This document shows, piece after piece, positions 30,111 through 38,947 of a stretch of DNA of 64,000 nt. The translations under genes and the position numbers were made by a program. Source of the stretch: Akkermansia muciniphila (GTDB lineage: Bacteria > Verrucomicrobiota > Verrucomicrobiia > Verrucomicrobiales > Akkermansiaceae); the NCBI GenBank assembly GCA_947624785.1, contig CANQLV010000006.1:159264-223263 (forward strand), given 5' to 3'. The notes beneath the pieces are model-generated. The model searched no databases, was not told the DNA's origin, and worked only from the letters and a program-made list of their open reading frames with translations. Position 1 is the stretch's first letter. Every line of letters begins with the position of its first letter.

Positions 30111-30368
30111 GGAAAGGCTGTACCCGGAAAGCGGTTGTCGGAAAGATTTTATCCCATCCTGTCTACGTTGACAACACTCAACTTCTATCAGGAGAATATC
30201 TTCCGCACTCCATTCCGGCCCGCATGGAGCCGTGTCGCACCGCCCTCCGCTGGACAGGCGCGGGCGCACGGACATGCCGTCCCGGCAAGCCTCCCTCCCT
30301 GCCCGGCGGCCAAATAACGCTTTATTTCCCGCCCCCGATCTGGCATCCTTGTCCCACCTTACTTTTTC

Positions 30369-31763
30369 ATGGCAATCCAGGCCCGACATTTCCGCCAATG
30401 GTTCGCATTTCTCCTCCTGCTTGCGCTGGGAGGAACGGCGGCCTGGTTCCTGATGCCCCGGGAATGGTCCCAGATGCAGTGGGAAATTCCCGGCACGCCG
30501 TCCGAATATCCCCTTGCCCAGCTTCTGCGGCCCTGGCTCATTCTCCTGGGCTGTTTCCTTCCGGCGCTGGGGATGCTGCTGTACAACCGCTCGGGCATCC
30601 TGGACAGGTATGTGGCGCGCACCTGGTTCACGGCTTTCATCATGTGCACGGCCATCCTGACGCTGATTTACATTATCGGCGATTTTGCGGACAATGTGGG
30701 GGACCTGATGAACCTGGATTCCCCCCTGGCAGGCACCTTCCGCTTCTACCTGAGCCAGCTGCCCATGATCCTGAACCTGATCCTTCCCTACACTCTTCTG
30801 CTGGGAACGCTCTGGGCGCTTACCAAGCTTTCCTCATCCTCGGAAATCACCGGCATGCTGCAATCCGGAAGATCCCTGCTCCGGATCAACGCCCCGGTCA
30901 TCATCGGCGCCGTCTTTGCGGCTATCTACTTCGGCATCTTCGGGTTCCACTGGGCTCCCAATTCCACGCTGTACAGGAAATTGATGTTTTCCTCCCTGAG
31001 CCAGAATAAAAATGACGACGCCTCCCGGAGCACCATCTACAAGAATGACGCGGAATCCCGCATTTGGTACCTCGGCGACCCTCCCGGAATAGACTCCCCC
31101 GGCGAGCCGTTCCGGCAGGTGCGCGTGGAACAGTTCAGCGCGCCCGGAAAGATGGGGTACGAGCTGTTCGCGGATGAAGCCACGTGGGACCCGGCTTCCA
31201 GAACATGGACATTCCGGCAAGCCATCAAAAGAAATTATTCCCAGGAGGAACCCCGCCAGCTGAACGACGTGCCCGTGTTCGCCGGGCAGGAATACCAAAC
31301 GCTGAAAGAGCATTATCCCGAGACTCCCTGGCAGTTGATTTCCCCCAATGTCCGCGTGGATACCCAGGGCACTCCGGCCCTTCAGGAAATCATCAGGTCC
31401 GGCACTACGAACGCCAAGTACCTCAGAAGCCTGCAAACGGAATGGCACGTCAGGATAGCCCGCATGTTTTCCTGCATTATCCTGACATTCATCGCCATTC
31501 CTTCCGCCATCACGTTCCAGCGGCGCTCCGCCATGTCCGGCATCGGCATTGCGCTGTTCCTGGCGGCGGCCATGCTGTTCCTGTATGAGTTTTTCCCCAC
31601 GCTGGCCTCCGCAGGCTACCTCCCCACCTGGCTGGGGGCGTGGATGCCCAACATCATTTACACCATCATCGCCATCCGCCTGTTCCAAACCAAGCTGGCC
31701 CACAGAAGCTTCATGGAGATGCTGAAAGGCTTGAAAAAGACACCCGTCCATGACCAATCCTGA
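30369..31763 (+). CDS. LptF/LptG-family permease with extra N-terminal helices
   Basis: 464 residues. The conserved LptFG start (ILDRYVARTWFTAF) appears only at about residue 76. Upstream are two additional hydrophobic segments (about 11-30 and 54-71). Then follow the usual three helices, a periplasmic beta-jellyroll domain (about 190-360) and three C-terminal helices. LptF and LptG are the membrane parts of the ABC transporter that extracts lipopolysaccharide from the inner membrane. No lptB or second permease lies nearby. It overlaps the next gene by 14 bp. Confidence 0.85.
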   Translation: MAIQARHFRQWFAFLLLLALGGTAAWFLMPREWSQMQWEIPGTPSEYPLAQLLRPWLILLGCFLPALGMLLYNRSGILDRYVARTWFTAFIMCTAILTLIYIIGDFADNVGDLMNLDSPLAGTFRFYLSQLPMILNLILPYTLLLGTLWALTKLSSSSEITGMLQSGRSLLRINAPVIIGAVFAAIYFGIFGFHWAPNSTLYRKLMFSSLSQNKNDDASRSTIYKNDAESRIWYLGDPPGIDSPGEPFRQVRVEQFSAPGKMGYELFADEATWDPASRTWTFRQAIKRNYSQEEPRQLNDVPVFAGQEYQTLKEHYPETPWQLISPNVRVDTQGTPALQEIIRSGTTNAKYLRSLQTEWHVRIARMFSCIILTFIAIPSAITFQRRSAMSGIGIALFLAAAMLFLYEFFPTLASAGYLPTWLGAWMPNIIYTIIAIRLFQTKLAHRSFMEMLKGLKKTPVHDQS

Positions 31764-32445
31764 CCACCTTGACGACTCCCTGGCAGCCGTCCGGAAAGCC
31801 CGCGAACTGCTCCACCGGGCACGCGCCGTGATTTTTGACTTTGACGGGCTGCTGGTGGATACGGAATACGCCATTTATTCCTCCTGGGAACGCGTGTTCG
31901 CATCCTGCGGCCACGCCCTCCCCCTGGATCTGTTCAACCAGTGCCTGGGGAGCGGCTACACCCACTGGAACCCAGGGGAGCATCTGGAACAATTGACGGG
32001 CCGCACCTTCGACTGGGAAGCCGTCAACGGACGCCGCCAGGAGGAAATCGTCCGCGACCTGGAACACGCCGGCCTTCTGCCCGGAGCCTGCGAACTCATC
32101 CGGAACCTGGCGGAAGCCGGAACGCCCATGGGGGTGGCCTCCAGCTCTTCCCACCGCTGGGTGGACGGCTGGCTGAACAGGCTGGACATCATGCCCTATT
32201 TCCAGACCGTCGTCTGCCGAGACGACGGCCTTCCCGTCAAACCGGACCCGGCCCTGTTCCTGAAGGCTGCGGAAAACCTGGGCATACAGCCGGCTGAATG
32301 CCTGGTGCTGGAAGATTCCCAGAACGGCACCACCGCCGCGCACCGCGCAGGAATGCCCGTCATCTCCATTCCCAACCGGGTGACGGAGCAGGCGGATTTT
32401 TCCCTGGCAACCAGTAAAATCCGTTCCCTGGCGGAACTTCTATAG
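31750..32445 (+). CDS. HAD-IA hydrolase, beta-phosphoglucomutase-like
   Basis: 231 residues. AVIFDFDGLLVDTE holds the nucleophile and acid Asp, ASSSSHRWV is motif II, PVKPDPALFLKA carries the motif III Lys, and LVLEDSQNGTTAA is motif IV. The small helical cap between motifs I and II is type C1. Phosphatase or phosphomutase for a sugar phosphate. Translation is probably coupled to the LptF/G-like gene because the ORFs overlap. Confidence 0.85.
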   Translation: MTNPDHLDDSLAAVRKARELLHRARAVIFDFDGLLVDTEYAIYSSWERVFASCGHALPLDLFNQCLGSGYTHWNPGEHLEQLTGRTFDWEAVNGRRQEEIVRDLEHAGLLPGACELIRNLAEAGTPMGVASSSSHRWVDGWLNRLDIMPYFQTVVCRDDGLPVKPDPALFLKAAENLGIQPAECLVLEDSQNGTTAAHRAGMPVISIPNRVTEQADFSLATSKIRSLAELL

Positions 32446-32523
32446 GAATTCTGGAATGCCGCCTTCCCCATTCCGTTACGCTTGTTTCTTGACGGAATTC
32501 CTTTCATGCCTTATGTAAGGAGA

Positions 32524-32955
32524 ATGGCTTCCCAACGTACCCCATTATATCACTATCGCGTCAAAGACAAGATTGTGGGCCCTATCTGCCTGACAGACCT
32601 CCACGCCCTGCTTGTCTCCAAGAAGATTCTTCCGGACACCATGATCCGGGAGGAACATTCCCAGTGCTGGATGCCGCTCGCAACGGAGCTGCGCCGCCAG
32701 GAGCGCCTGGCGCGCCTCAGGGCCTCCGCCTTCATGCTTTCCTGCCGCCCTCCTAAAAGCTGCCTTCTGTTTTACATCATTGCCTTTCTCCTTCTGGCCT
32801 GCGGCGTGGCGCATTCCATCATGCTCCACACCATCCTTTACATGGAAGCGCTGTTCGTTCCTGCCATAGCGTTTTTCATGGGAAAGATGCTGATGTACAT
32901 GCACCTTCTTACCGGAGGCATGAGGAAAATGCCCGCACAGGAACCGGAACGCTGA
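32524..32955 (+). CDS. GYF_2-domain membrane protein (first of a pair)
   Basis: 143 residues from the chosen ATG (MASQRTPLYHYR). Upstream in-frame starts exist at 32506 (ATG) and 32482 (TTG); 32524 aligns best with its paralogue. Residues about 8-55 match the GYF_2 / DUF4339 pattern: YHYRVKDKIVGPICLTDL ... DTMIREEHSQCWMPL. Two hydrophobic helices follow (about 78-100 and 105-128). In bacteria this domain often sits at the N-terminus of membrane proteins of unknown role. Confidence 0.7.
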   Translation: MASQRTPLYHYRVKDKIVGPICLTDLHALLVSKKILPDTMIREEHSQCWMPLATELRRQERLARLRASAFMLSCRPPKSCLLFYIIAFLLLACGVAHSIMLHTILYMEALFVPAIAFFMGKMLMYMHLLTGGMRKMPAQEPER

Positions 32956-33001
32956 CCGGACGCAAACGTTTTCCTCCTACCCGTTCTCTCCCCTGCAGCC
33001 T

Positions 33002-33427
33002 ATGGACCCGATACCCGCCAGAGCAACGCTCTACTATTACCGCACCGATGAGAAAACCGCCGGTCCCGTCAGCAAGGAAGTGATCGACACGCTGGCGGCA
33101 GCCGGCAAGCTTCCGTTTTCCACCACCATGGTCAGAAAAGAAGATTCCCGGAACTGGGTTCCCCTTTCCGCCATTCTGCGGCGGCGGATTAAATTCAAGG
33201 CCCTCCAGCCTTCAAAGAAGGAGCAGCCTTCCATCCGCATCCTGTTTTATGCAGCGGCAGCCCTCTTTTTCTGCTTTGGCATCGTGATATTTTTCCTGAC
33301 GAACCATGCCGAACTGGAAGTAATCATCCTGATTCCCTGCATCCTCGTTTTCATGGGCAAGCTTTTATGCTACGCTCATGCGCTTGTGGAAAAGTGCGGC
33401 ATCACCAACGCTCCCGGCAGGGAATAA
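33002..33427 (+). CDS. GYF_2-domain membrane protein (second of a pair)
   Basis: 141 residues. Same architecture as the gene 46 bp upstream: LYYYRTDEKTAGPVSKEVID ... TTMVRKEDSRNWVPLS, then two helices, the second containing ILVFMGKLLCYAHAL, which mirrors AFFMGKMLMYMHLL in the partner. Tandem duplication is the simple explanation. Function unknown. Confidence 0.75.
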   Translation: MDPIPARATLYYYRTDEKTAGPVSKEVIDTLAAAGKLPFSTTMVRKEDSRNWVPLSAILRRRIKFKALQPSKKEQPSIRILFYAAAALFFCFGIVIFFLTNHAELEVIILIPCILVFMGKLLCYAHALVEKCGITNAPGRE

Positions 33428-33508
33428 GAGCCCGCCACCGTGTTGTACCGGAACCGGGCCGCCGCTTCCCGCATCTGCCGGCGGATAACCGGATAACTTG
33501 AAATAAAA

Positions 33509-33539
33509 AACCGCCGGAACCCCAACGGTCCCGGCGGTT
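33509..33539 (-). terminator. Terminator after fabD (probably shared with the converging GYF_2 pair)
   Basis: Stem AACCGCCGG / CCGGCGGTT; on the minus strand it runs into TTTTTTATTT after fabD, and on the plus strand into a short TTTG. Confidence 0.8.
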
Positions 33540-33562
33540 TGAAAAATTACTGTCCCGGAGAA

Positions 33563-34489
33563 TTATTTGTTCAATTCCGCAACGGCGGCTTCCAGGCTGG
33601 GCACGTCTTCAATGGAGATGACAGTGGCATCCTTGCAGATGCGACCCATCATGCCGGCCAGCGTCTTGCCCGGTCCCAGTTCAATGAAGAGGCGGTGGCC
33701 CTGGTCCACCAGCTTTTGCATGGAGGCCGTCCAGCGCACGGAGCCGCACACCTGGTGCTCCAGCACATTGCGGATGTCGTCCGGCCCTTCCACCACACGG
33801 GCTTCATAGTTGCAGTAGACGGGCATGGAAGGCGTACCGAAGGAGACATTCTTGAGTTCCTCCGCCAGTTTCACCATGGCGCTGTGCATCAGGCGGGAAT
33901 GGTAGGCTCCCGCCACATTGAGTTTCTTGGCGATCTTGCAGCCGGCGGCCTTGGCTCCGGCAATAGCCTTGTCCACGCCTTCTTCCGTGCCGGAAACGAC
34001 CGTCTGGCCGGGGCAGTTGAAGTTGGCAACGTCCACGTCGCATTCCTGCGCCAGCTTGATGACGTTTTCATCCGACCCGCCGATCATCGCGGCCATGGTG
34101 CCCTTTGTGGCGTTGCAGGCTTCCTCCATGAACGCGCCGCGCTTCTGGACCAGGCGGAGGCCTTCTTCAAAGGTATAGGTTCCGGCAGCGGCGTGAGCCG
34201 TGAATTCACCCAGGGAAAGGCCGGCGGCGGCCACGGGATTCAGGGAAGGCACCAGTTCCTTCAAGACGGCCAGGCAGGCCAGGCCATGCACGTAAAGAGC
34301 GGGCTGGCAGTTGCAGGTGCGGGTCAGTTCTTCGCCGGGGCCTTCAAACATGATGGAAGAGAGGGATTCCCCAAGCGCCTTGTCCGCCTGCTCAATCAGG
34401 GCCCTGGCGGCGGGATACTGGTCATACAAATCTTTGCCCATGCCTACTTTTTGGGCACCTTGTCCGGAAAACAATAATACTGCGTCCAT
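33563..34489 (-). CDS. fabD: Malonyl-CoA:ACP transacylase
   Basis: 308 residues from the ATG at 34489 (MDAVLLFSGQGAQKVGMG); the frame continues upstream to 34576 without homologous content. It loads malonyl groups onto acyl carrier protein for fatty acid synthesis. Catalytic Ser is in AGLSLGEFTA and catalytic His in VAGAYHSRLM; QGAQ at the start and NCPGQTVVSG are conserved. Unlike many bacteria, no other fab gene is adjacent. Confidence 0.95.
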   Translation of the reverse strand: MDAVLLFSGQGAQKVGMGKDLYDQYPAARALIEQADKALGESLSSIMFEGPGEELTRTCNCQPALYVHGLACLAVLKELVPSLNPVAAAGLSLGEFTAHAAAGTYTFEEGLRLVQKRGAFMEEACNATKGTMAAMIGGSDENVIKLAQECDVDVANFNCPGQTVVSGTEEGVDKAIAGAKAAGCKIAKKLNVAGAYHSRLMHSAMVKLAEELKNVSFGTPSMPVYCNYEARVVEGPDDIRNVLEHQVCGSVRWTASMQKLVDQGHRLFIELGPGKTLAGMMGRICKDATVISIEDVPSLEAAVAELNK

Positions 34490-34588
34490 AGTTGAGGCTG
34501 AATTATACCGTTCCGGCAGGAAAGAAGCAAGAGCGATCTTGTCGCCGTACTTCCACCGTAATTCCCTTAGCACCAATATGAATAGAAA

Positions 34589-34623
34589 ATCCGCCCCGGT
34601 CTCTGCGAGAAGCCGGGGCGGAT
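34589..34623 (-). terminator. Terminator of the rpoA-rplQ unit
   Basis: Stem ATCCGCCCCGG / CCGGGGCGGAT followed by TTTCTATT on the minus strand, about 30 bp after rplQ. Confidence 0.8.
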
Positions 34624-34652
34624 GGTTAAACCGGATGTGTCAGGGAACGGCC

Positions 34653-35063
34653 TTAGGCGGTTGCTTCCGTGGTGGCGGGAGCTTCTTCCTTTTCAGCCGT
34701 TTCGCGGGGCAGATCGATGATTTCGATCATGGCCACGAGGGCGGAGTCCGTCAGGCGCTGGCCCAGCTTGACGATGCGGGTATAGCCGCCCTTGCGTTCC
34801 GCGCAGAGGGGAGCGATTTCATCAAACAGGCGTTTGACGGCGGTCGTGTTGTGAATGGTGGCGGTAGCCAGGCGGCGGGAGTGCACGTCGCCGCGCTTGG
34901 CGAGCGTGATCAGCTTTTCCACATAGGGACGGAGAGCCTTGGCCTTGGCCAGGGTGGTGGTGATGCGTCCGTTGAGGATGAGGCTGCATGCCTGGTTGGC
35001 GAGCAAAGCCCTGCGGTGAGAAGCGTTGCGCTGAAGCTTGGAGGTTTTTACACCGTGTCTCAT
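34653..35063 (-). CDS. rplQ: 50S ribosomal protein L17
   Basis: 136 residues. MRHGVKTSKLQRNASHRRAL and LANQACSLILNGRITTTLAKAK are the family signature. The last 15 residues or so are an Ala/Glu/Thr-rich extension. 36 bp downstream of rpoA, the usual partner. No Shine-Dalgarno sequence. Confidence 0.97.
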   Translation of the reverse strand: MRHGVKTSKLQRNASHRRALLANQACSLILNGRITTTLAKAKALRPYVEKLITLAKRGDVHSRRLATATIHNTTAVKRLFDEIAPLCAERKGGYTRIVKLGQRLTDSALVAMIEIIDLPRETAEKEEAPATTEATA

Positions 35064-35099
35064 GATGATATTTTTCTATGTGTGTTGGTTTTGTGAGAT

Positions 35100-36224
35100 T
35101 TAGTCGTCGTCGTCTTCGATGTTGGCGGCAATGAGGTCTGCCAGGCCCACGGGGCTTTCCTCTTCCAGGCCCAGGCGCGGCTTGGCCTGCGGCACGGGAC
35201 CGGTAAGCAGGGAGGGATCCACCTGAACACCCAGGGAAAGGCCCAGTTCCAGCAGCTTGTCCTTGATTTCGTTGAGGGACTTCTTGCCGAAGTTGCGGTA
35301 CTTGAGCATTTCGCTTTCGCTCTTCATGGCGAGCTGGCCAACGGTGGTGATGTTGGCGTTGTTGAGGCAGTTGGCGGCGCGCACGGAAAGCTCGATTTCG
35401 TTGACGCTCATGTTGAGCAGCTTGCGCAGGCGGGCCGTTTCCTCGTCCTGGACGGCGGAAGGAGCTTCTTCAAAGTTGACCTGCTTGTCGTCATAGTTGA
35501 CGAACACGTCCAAGTGGTGGCGCAGAATGGCGGAAGCCTGGAGCATGGCGTCTGCGGGGGAGATGCGACCGTCCGTCCAGACTTCAAGGATCAGCTTGTC
35601 GTAGTCGGTCATCTGTCCCACACGGGTATTCTGCACGGAGTACTTCACACGGGTGACCGGGGAGAAAATGGAGTCGATCGGAATCACGCCAATGGGCATG
35701 TCCGGCACCTTGTTTTCGTCGCCGGTGGCAAAGCCACGGCCCACGCGCACCTGGAATTCGCATTCGAACATGGTGTCCTGGTCCAGGGTGCAGATGATTT
35801 GATCGGGATTGACCACCTGGTAGGTGGTGTCGTCAGTGATGTCGGCGGCGGTCACGACGCCCTGCTTGTGCACGCGCAGGGAGAGCAGACGCGGTTCCTT
35901 GCCGTTGTGCTTGAATTTGACCTTCTTCAGGTTCAGCACGATTTCCGTCACGTCTTCCACCACGCCGGGCAGGGAGGAGAATTCATGCTGCGCGCCGGCA
36001 ATGCGGACGGAGGTGATGGCGGCGCCTTCAAGAGAACCCAGAAGAACGCGGCGCAGGGAGTTGCCAAGCGTATGGCCGTAACCGTTTTCAAACGGTTCCG
36101 CCACGAAGGTCAGATGATTCGCATCATTCGGGTCTTCAATTTTTTCCAGACGGCTGGGAACTTCAAAGCGGGCCAGCGTGGTAACGGCGGTTTCTTCTGC
36201 AATAGTGGTTTCGTTTTCCGACAT
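35100..36224 (-). CDS. rpoA: RNA polymerase alpha subunit
   Basis: 374 residues, somewhat longer than the usual 330. The N-terminal dimerisation domain contains EPFENGYGHTLGNSLRRVLL and HEFSSLPGVVEDVTEI; the C-terminal domain (about 275-345) contains ELSVRAANCLNNANITTVG and KYRNFGKKSLNEIKDKL. An acidic tail (NIEDDDD) follows. Here rpoA is first in its unit; the rpsM, rpsK and rpsD genes that usually precede it are absent, and a divergent gene starts 208 bp upstream. Confidence 0.98.
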   Translation of the reverse strand: MSENETTIAEETAVTTLARFEVPSRLEKIEDPNDANHLTFVAEPFENGYGHTLGNSLRRVLLGSLEGAAITSVRIAGAQHEFSSLPGVVEDVTEIVLNLKKVKFKHNGKEPRLLSLRVHKQGVVTAADITDDTTYQVVNPDQIICTLDQDTMFECEFQVRVGRGFATGDENKVPDMPIGVIPIDSIFSPVTRVKYSVQNTRVGQMTDYDKLILEVWTDGRISPADAMLQASAILRHHLDVFVNYDDKQVNFEEAPSAVQDEETARLRKLLNMSVNEIELSVRAANCLNNANITTVGQLAMKSESEMLKYRNFGKKSLNEIKDKLLELGLSLGVQVDPSLLTGPVPQAKPRLGLEEESPVGLADLIAANIEDDDD

Positions 36225-36432
36225 AATCGTATGTAATGTACCGGGTTTCCCCTCAGCACAGGCATGGCGGGCAATCCGCCTGAAGGACCTACGGCATGTT
36301 TTGGAAACGCCCGTGCGGGGAGCAATTTAACGATCTGTTTTCAACAATCAACTCTTTTCATGTCCGCCGGCAAATTTTCTGTGACTTAACGTGCGTCATC
36401 TGGCATAGTGGGGCAAACCTATATACCAACTC

Positions 36433-37557
36433 ATGAAGCATCCTGATTTTTTGGACAACAGGGATTTTACGGGGGAAGACAAGAAGCGCCCCTCCACCAT
36501 GTCCATGGACACCAGCTACCAGGCTCTGGAAGGAGCCGTCAAAAAACTTTCCGAAATAGCCTCCACCAGGCACGACCCCCGCTACCTCCAGGAGTATATC
36601 AAGACGGGCATCAACATGGCGCAGTCCGACGCCTCCGACCACGATTTTACCGTCCTGATCCGTTCCGGGCGGGAGATGTACCGCGCCAACTGCGTTTTCG
36701 CGCCGTACCGCCACATCCGCAAGATTTCCGTGTTCGGCTCCGCGCGCATCAGGAATGACGAGCCGGCGTATGAAACGGCGCGGGAGTTCGCCAGGGAAGC
36801 CAGCGAACACGGCTACATGGTCATTACGGGTGGCGGACCGGGCATTATGCAGGCGGCCAATGAAGGGGCCGGGGAGGAACGCTCCTTCGGCCTGAACATC
36901 ACCCTGCCGTATGAACAGACCTCCAACCCCGTGGTGGCCCGCAGCAACAAGCTGATCAATTTTTATTATTTCTTTGTCAGAAAACTGAATTTCGTGGCGG
37001 AAAGCGACGCCATGGTGGCGTTCCCCGGCGGCTTCGGCACCATGGACGAGGTGTTTGAAACCCTCACCCTGATCCAGACGGGGAAGGCCACCATTTACCC
37101 GATCGTCCTCCTGGATTCCCCCGGCAAGACCTTCTGGCTGAACTGGCTGGCCTTCATCCGCGTGGAACTGGTGGATTCCGGCCTGATTTCCGCGGATGAC
37201 CTGCACCTTATCCACGTCACCAAGAATCCGGCGGAGGCCATGGAGCACATCGACCGCTTTTACCGCATTTTCCACTCCTACCGTTTTGTCAGGGACGCCA
37301 TCGTCATCCGCCTGAACACGCACCTTCCCGCCCAGTGGGTGGAGCATCTGGAACGGGATTTTTCAGACCTGATCCTGCCCGGGGGAAGAATGGTCCAGAG
37401 CGGCCCGCTCCCGGATGAGGCGGACGAACCCCACCTGGAGCGGCTGCCCCGCCTCATTTTCCCTATTAAACGCGGCAATTACGGCAGGCTGAGGCTATTG
37501 ATCGATCGCATCAACCAGACCCCCAGCCGGACTTATTCTCCCGCCTCCCATGCCTGA
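36433..37557 (+). CDS. LOG-family protein (possible nucleotide 5'-monophosphate phosphoribohydrolase)
   Basis: 374 residues. The LOG core is clear: ISVFGSARI, MVITGGGPGIMQAANEGA, and AFPGGFGTMDEVFETLTL, the PGGxGTxxE signature with the catalytic Glu. About 85 extra N-terminal and 100 C-terminal residues make it longer than the compact LOG proteins. Family members cleave nucleoside monophosphates to base and ribose 5-phosphate (cytokinin activation in plants). It overlaps the prepilin peptidase gene by 8 bp. Confidence 0.85.
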   Translation: MKHPDFLDNRDFTGEDKKRPSTMSMDTSYQALEGAVKKLSEIASTRHDPRYLQEYIKTGINMAQSDASDHDFTVLIRSGREMYRANCVFAPYRHIRKISVFGSARIRNDEPAYETAREFAREASEHGYMVITGGGPGIMQAANEGAGEERSFGLNITLPYEQTSNPVVARSNKLINFYYFFVRKLNFVAESDAMVAFPGGFGTMDEVFETLTLIQTGKATIYPIVLLDSPGKTFWLNWLAFIRVELVDSGLISADDLHLIHVTKNPAEAMEHIDRFYRIFHSYRFVRDAIVIRLNTHLPAQWVEHLERDFSDLILPGGRMVQSGPLPDEADEPHLERLPRLIFPIKRGNYGRLRLLIDRINQTPSRTYSPASHA

Positions 37558-38665
37558 CGCCCTTCCCGAGTGGCTGATTCCGCTGGTCTTCGGCCTGATG
37601 GGAGCCTGCATAGGCTCCTTCCTGAACGTGGTCATTTACCGGACGCCTCTGGGCATCTCCGTCAATGATCCGGCGCGTTCCTTCTGCCCGGAATGCGAGG
37701 AACCCATTCCGTGGTACCTGAATATTCCGGTGCTAAGCTGGCTGGCGCTCCGGGGAAAATCCGCCTGTTGCGGAACGCGCATCAGCTTCCGCTATTGTTT
37801 CGTGGAGCTGCTCACGGCCCTGCTTTTCGCCGCCATGGGGTGGAAGTACGCGGACGCCTCCGCGGGAGCCGCCGTGCTGCTCTGCCTGTGGACTGCCATG
37901 GCCATCGTCATCATGTTCATTGACGCGGAGCATCTGATCGTATTCCGCTCCCAGGCGCTCATCGGCGCCGCAGCCGGGGTGGGAGCCTGCGCCCTTTACC
38001 CGTTTCTCCTTCCGGACAACGACGTCATGACCTGGACAGACGCCTTCACGGCCTCCGTGCTGGGGGGAATCGCCGGGTATGCCGCCATCAGGCTGGTGAT
38101 TGAACTGGGCAAGCTCCTGTTCGGCACCTGGAAGCAGCATTTTGATGCTCCCGCTCCGTGGAGCCTGAAGGAGCCGGAATCCGATAGGGACGAGCTCCAG
38201 CTTATTATCAACGGCCAGCCCCACGACTGGTCCATGCTTTTTCACCGGGCCACGGACAAGGCCGTCATTTCCGGGGGCTCCGTCACCATTGACGGGGAAA
38301 CGCTCCCTCCCTGCTCCGTCACCCTGAGCCAGGACAGGATAGAGCTGGAGAACGGAGACGTTTTCCCACTGGAAGACCTGGAAAGCGTGGAAGGAACCAT
38401 GACGGATATTCGCGCGCAGCGGGAAGCCATGGGCTCCGGTGATGCCTGGATTCTGATGATGGCCGGGTGCGTGGGCGGATGGCAGGGCGCGGTGTTCTGC
38501 CTTTTCCTCGGCTCCCTGCTGGGGATTGTGCAGGCAGTCGTTTCACGCATGGGGTTCGGCAGGAATCTCCCCTTCGGCCCCGCTCTGCTCAGCGCCGCCC
38601 TGGTCTGGCTGCTGGGTGGCGACCAATGGTGGCTGGCCTACCTCCGCTTCATTTCCGGAGAATAA
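37550..38665 (+). CDS. Prepilin peptidase (A24 family) with an inserted domain
   Basis: 371 residues, against about 250-290 usual. N-terminal GACIGSFLNVVIYRTP and the zinc-type cysteines (CPECEEPIPW ... ACCGTRISFRY) are present. The first active-site Asp is in MFIDAEHLIVFRS and the second in EAMGSGDAWILMM. Between them, residues about 195-285 form a soluble insert (DRDELQLIINGQPHDWSM ... ITLEDLE-like strands) that interrupts the membrane helices. The normal methyltransferase/peptidase cleaves prepilin leaders and would process the three pseudopilins at 16295-18931. No pilus genes flank it. Confidence 0.85.
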   Translation: MPDALPEWLIPLVFGLMGACIGSFLNVVIYRTPLGISVNDPARSFCPECEEPIPWYLNIPVLSWLALRGKSACCGTRISFRYCFVELLTALLFAAMGWKYADASAGAAVLLCLWTAMAIVIMFIDAEHLIVFRSQALIGAAAGVGACALYPFLLPDNDVMTWTDAFTASVLGGIAGYAAIRLVIELGKLLFGTWKQHFDAPAPWSLKEPESDRDELQLIINGQPHDWSMLFHRATDKAVISGGSVTIDGETLPPCSVTLSQDRIELENGDVFPLEDLESVEGTMTDIRAQREAMGSGDAWILMMAGCVGGWQGAVFCLFLGSLLGIVQAVVSRMGFGRNLPFGPALLSAALVWLLGGDQWWLAYLRFISGE

Positions 38666-38688
38666 TTTTTCCCTCCATGACACGGCTG

Positions 38689-38720
38689 GACCGCAACCCT
38701 TCCGGGCTGCGGTCTTTTTT
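38689..38720 (+). terminator. Terminator after the prepilin peptidase gene
   Basis: Stem GACCGCA / TGCGGTC with inner CCC / GGG, followed by TTTTTT. Confidence 0.85.
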
Positions 38721-38947
38721 ACAGATTTATTTCATATTCAACGGATTGATCATTCTGCACCCAAGCAGAAAAAAGGGGAACCCCACAACAGTTCCGGATG
38801 CCCCTTTCCGGAGCACGCACGTTTTTATTTTGCAACCAGGATGAATTCCGGGGGTTCATCCTAGCAAAGGGAGGCGTTTCCCCCTGTTTGAAATATCACA
38901 GCGCGACGCCCCTTTCCGAAACGCATCAAACCTCACCACTCAAAGAT

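Noticed and set aside
30111..30398. Long N-terminal extension of the alpha/beta-hydrolase-like gene
   Set aside because: The membrane segment typical of an N-terminus begins at the ATG at 30110, and the upstream codons lack protein-like composition.
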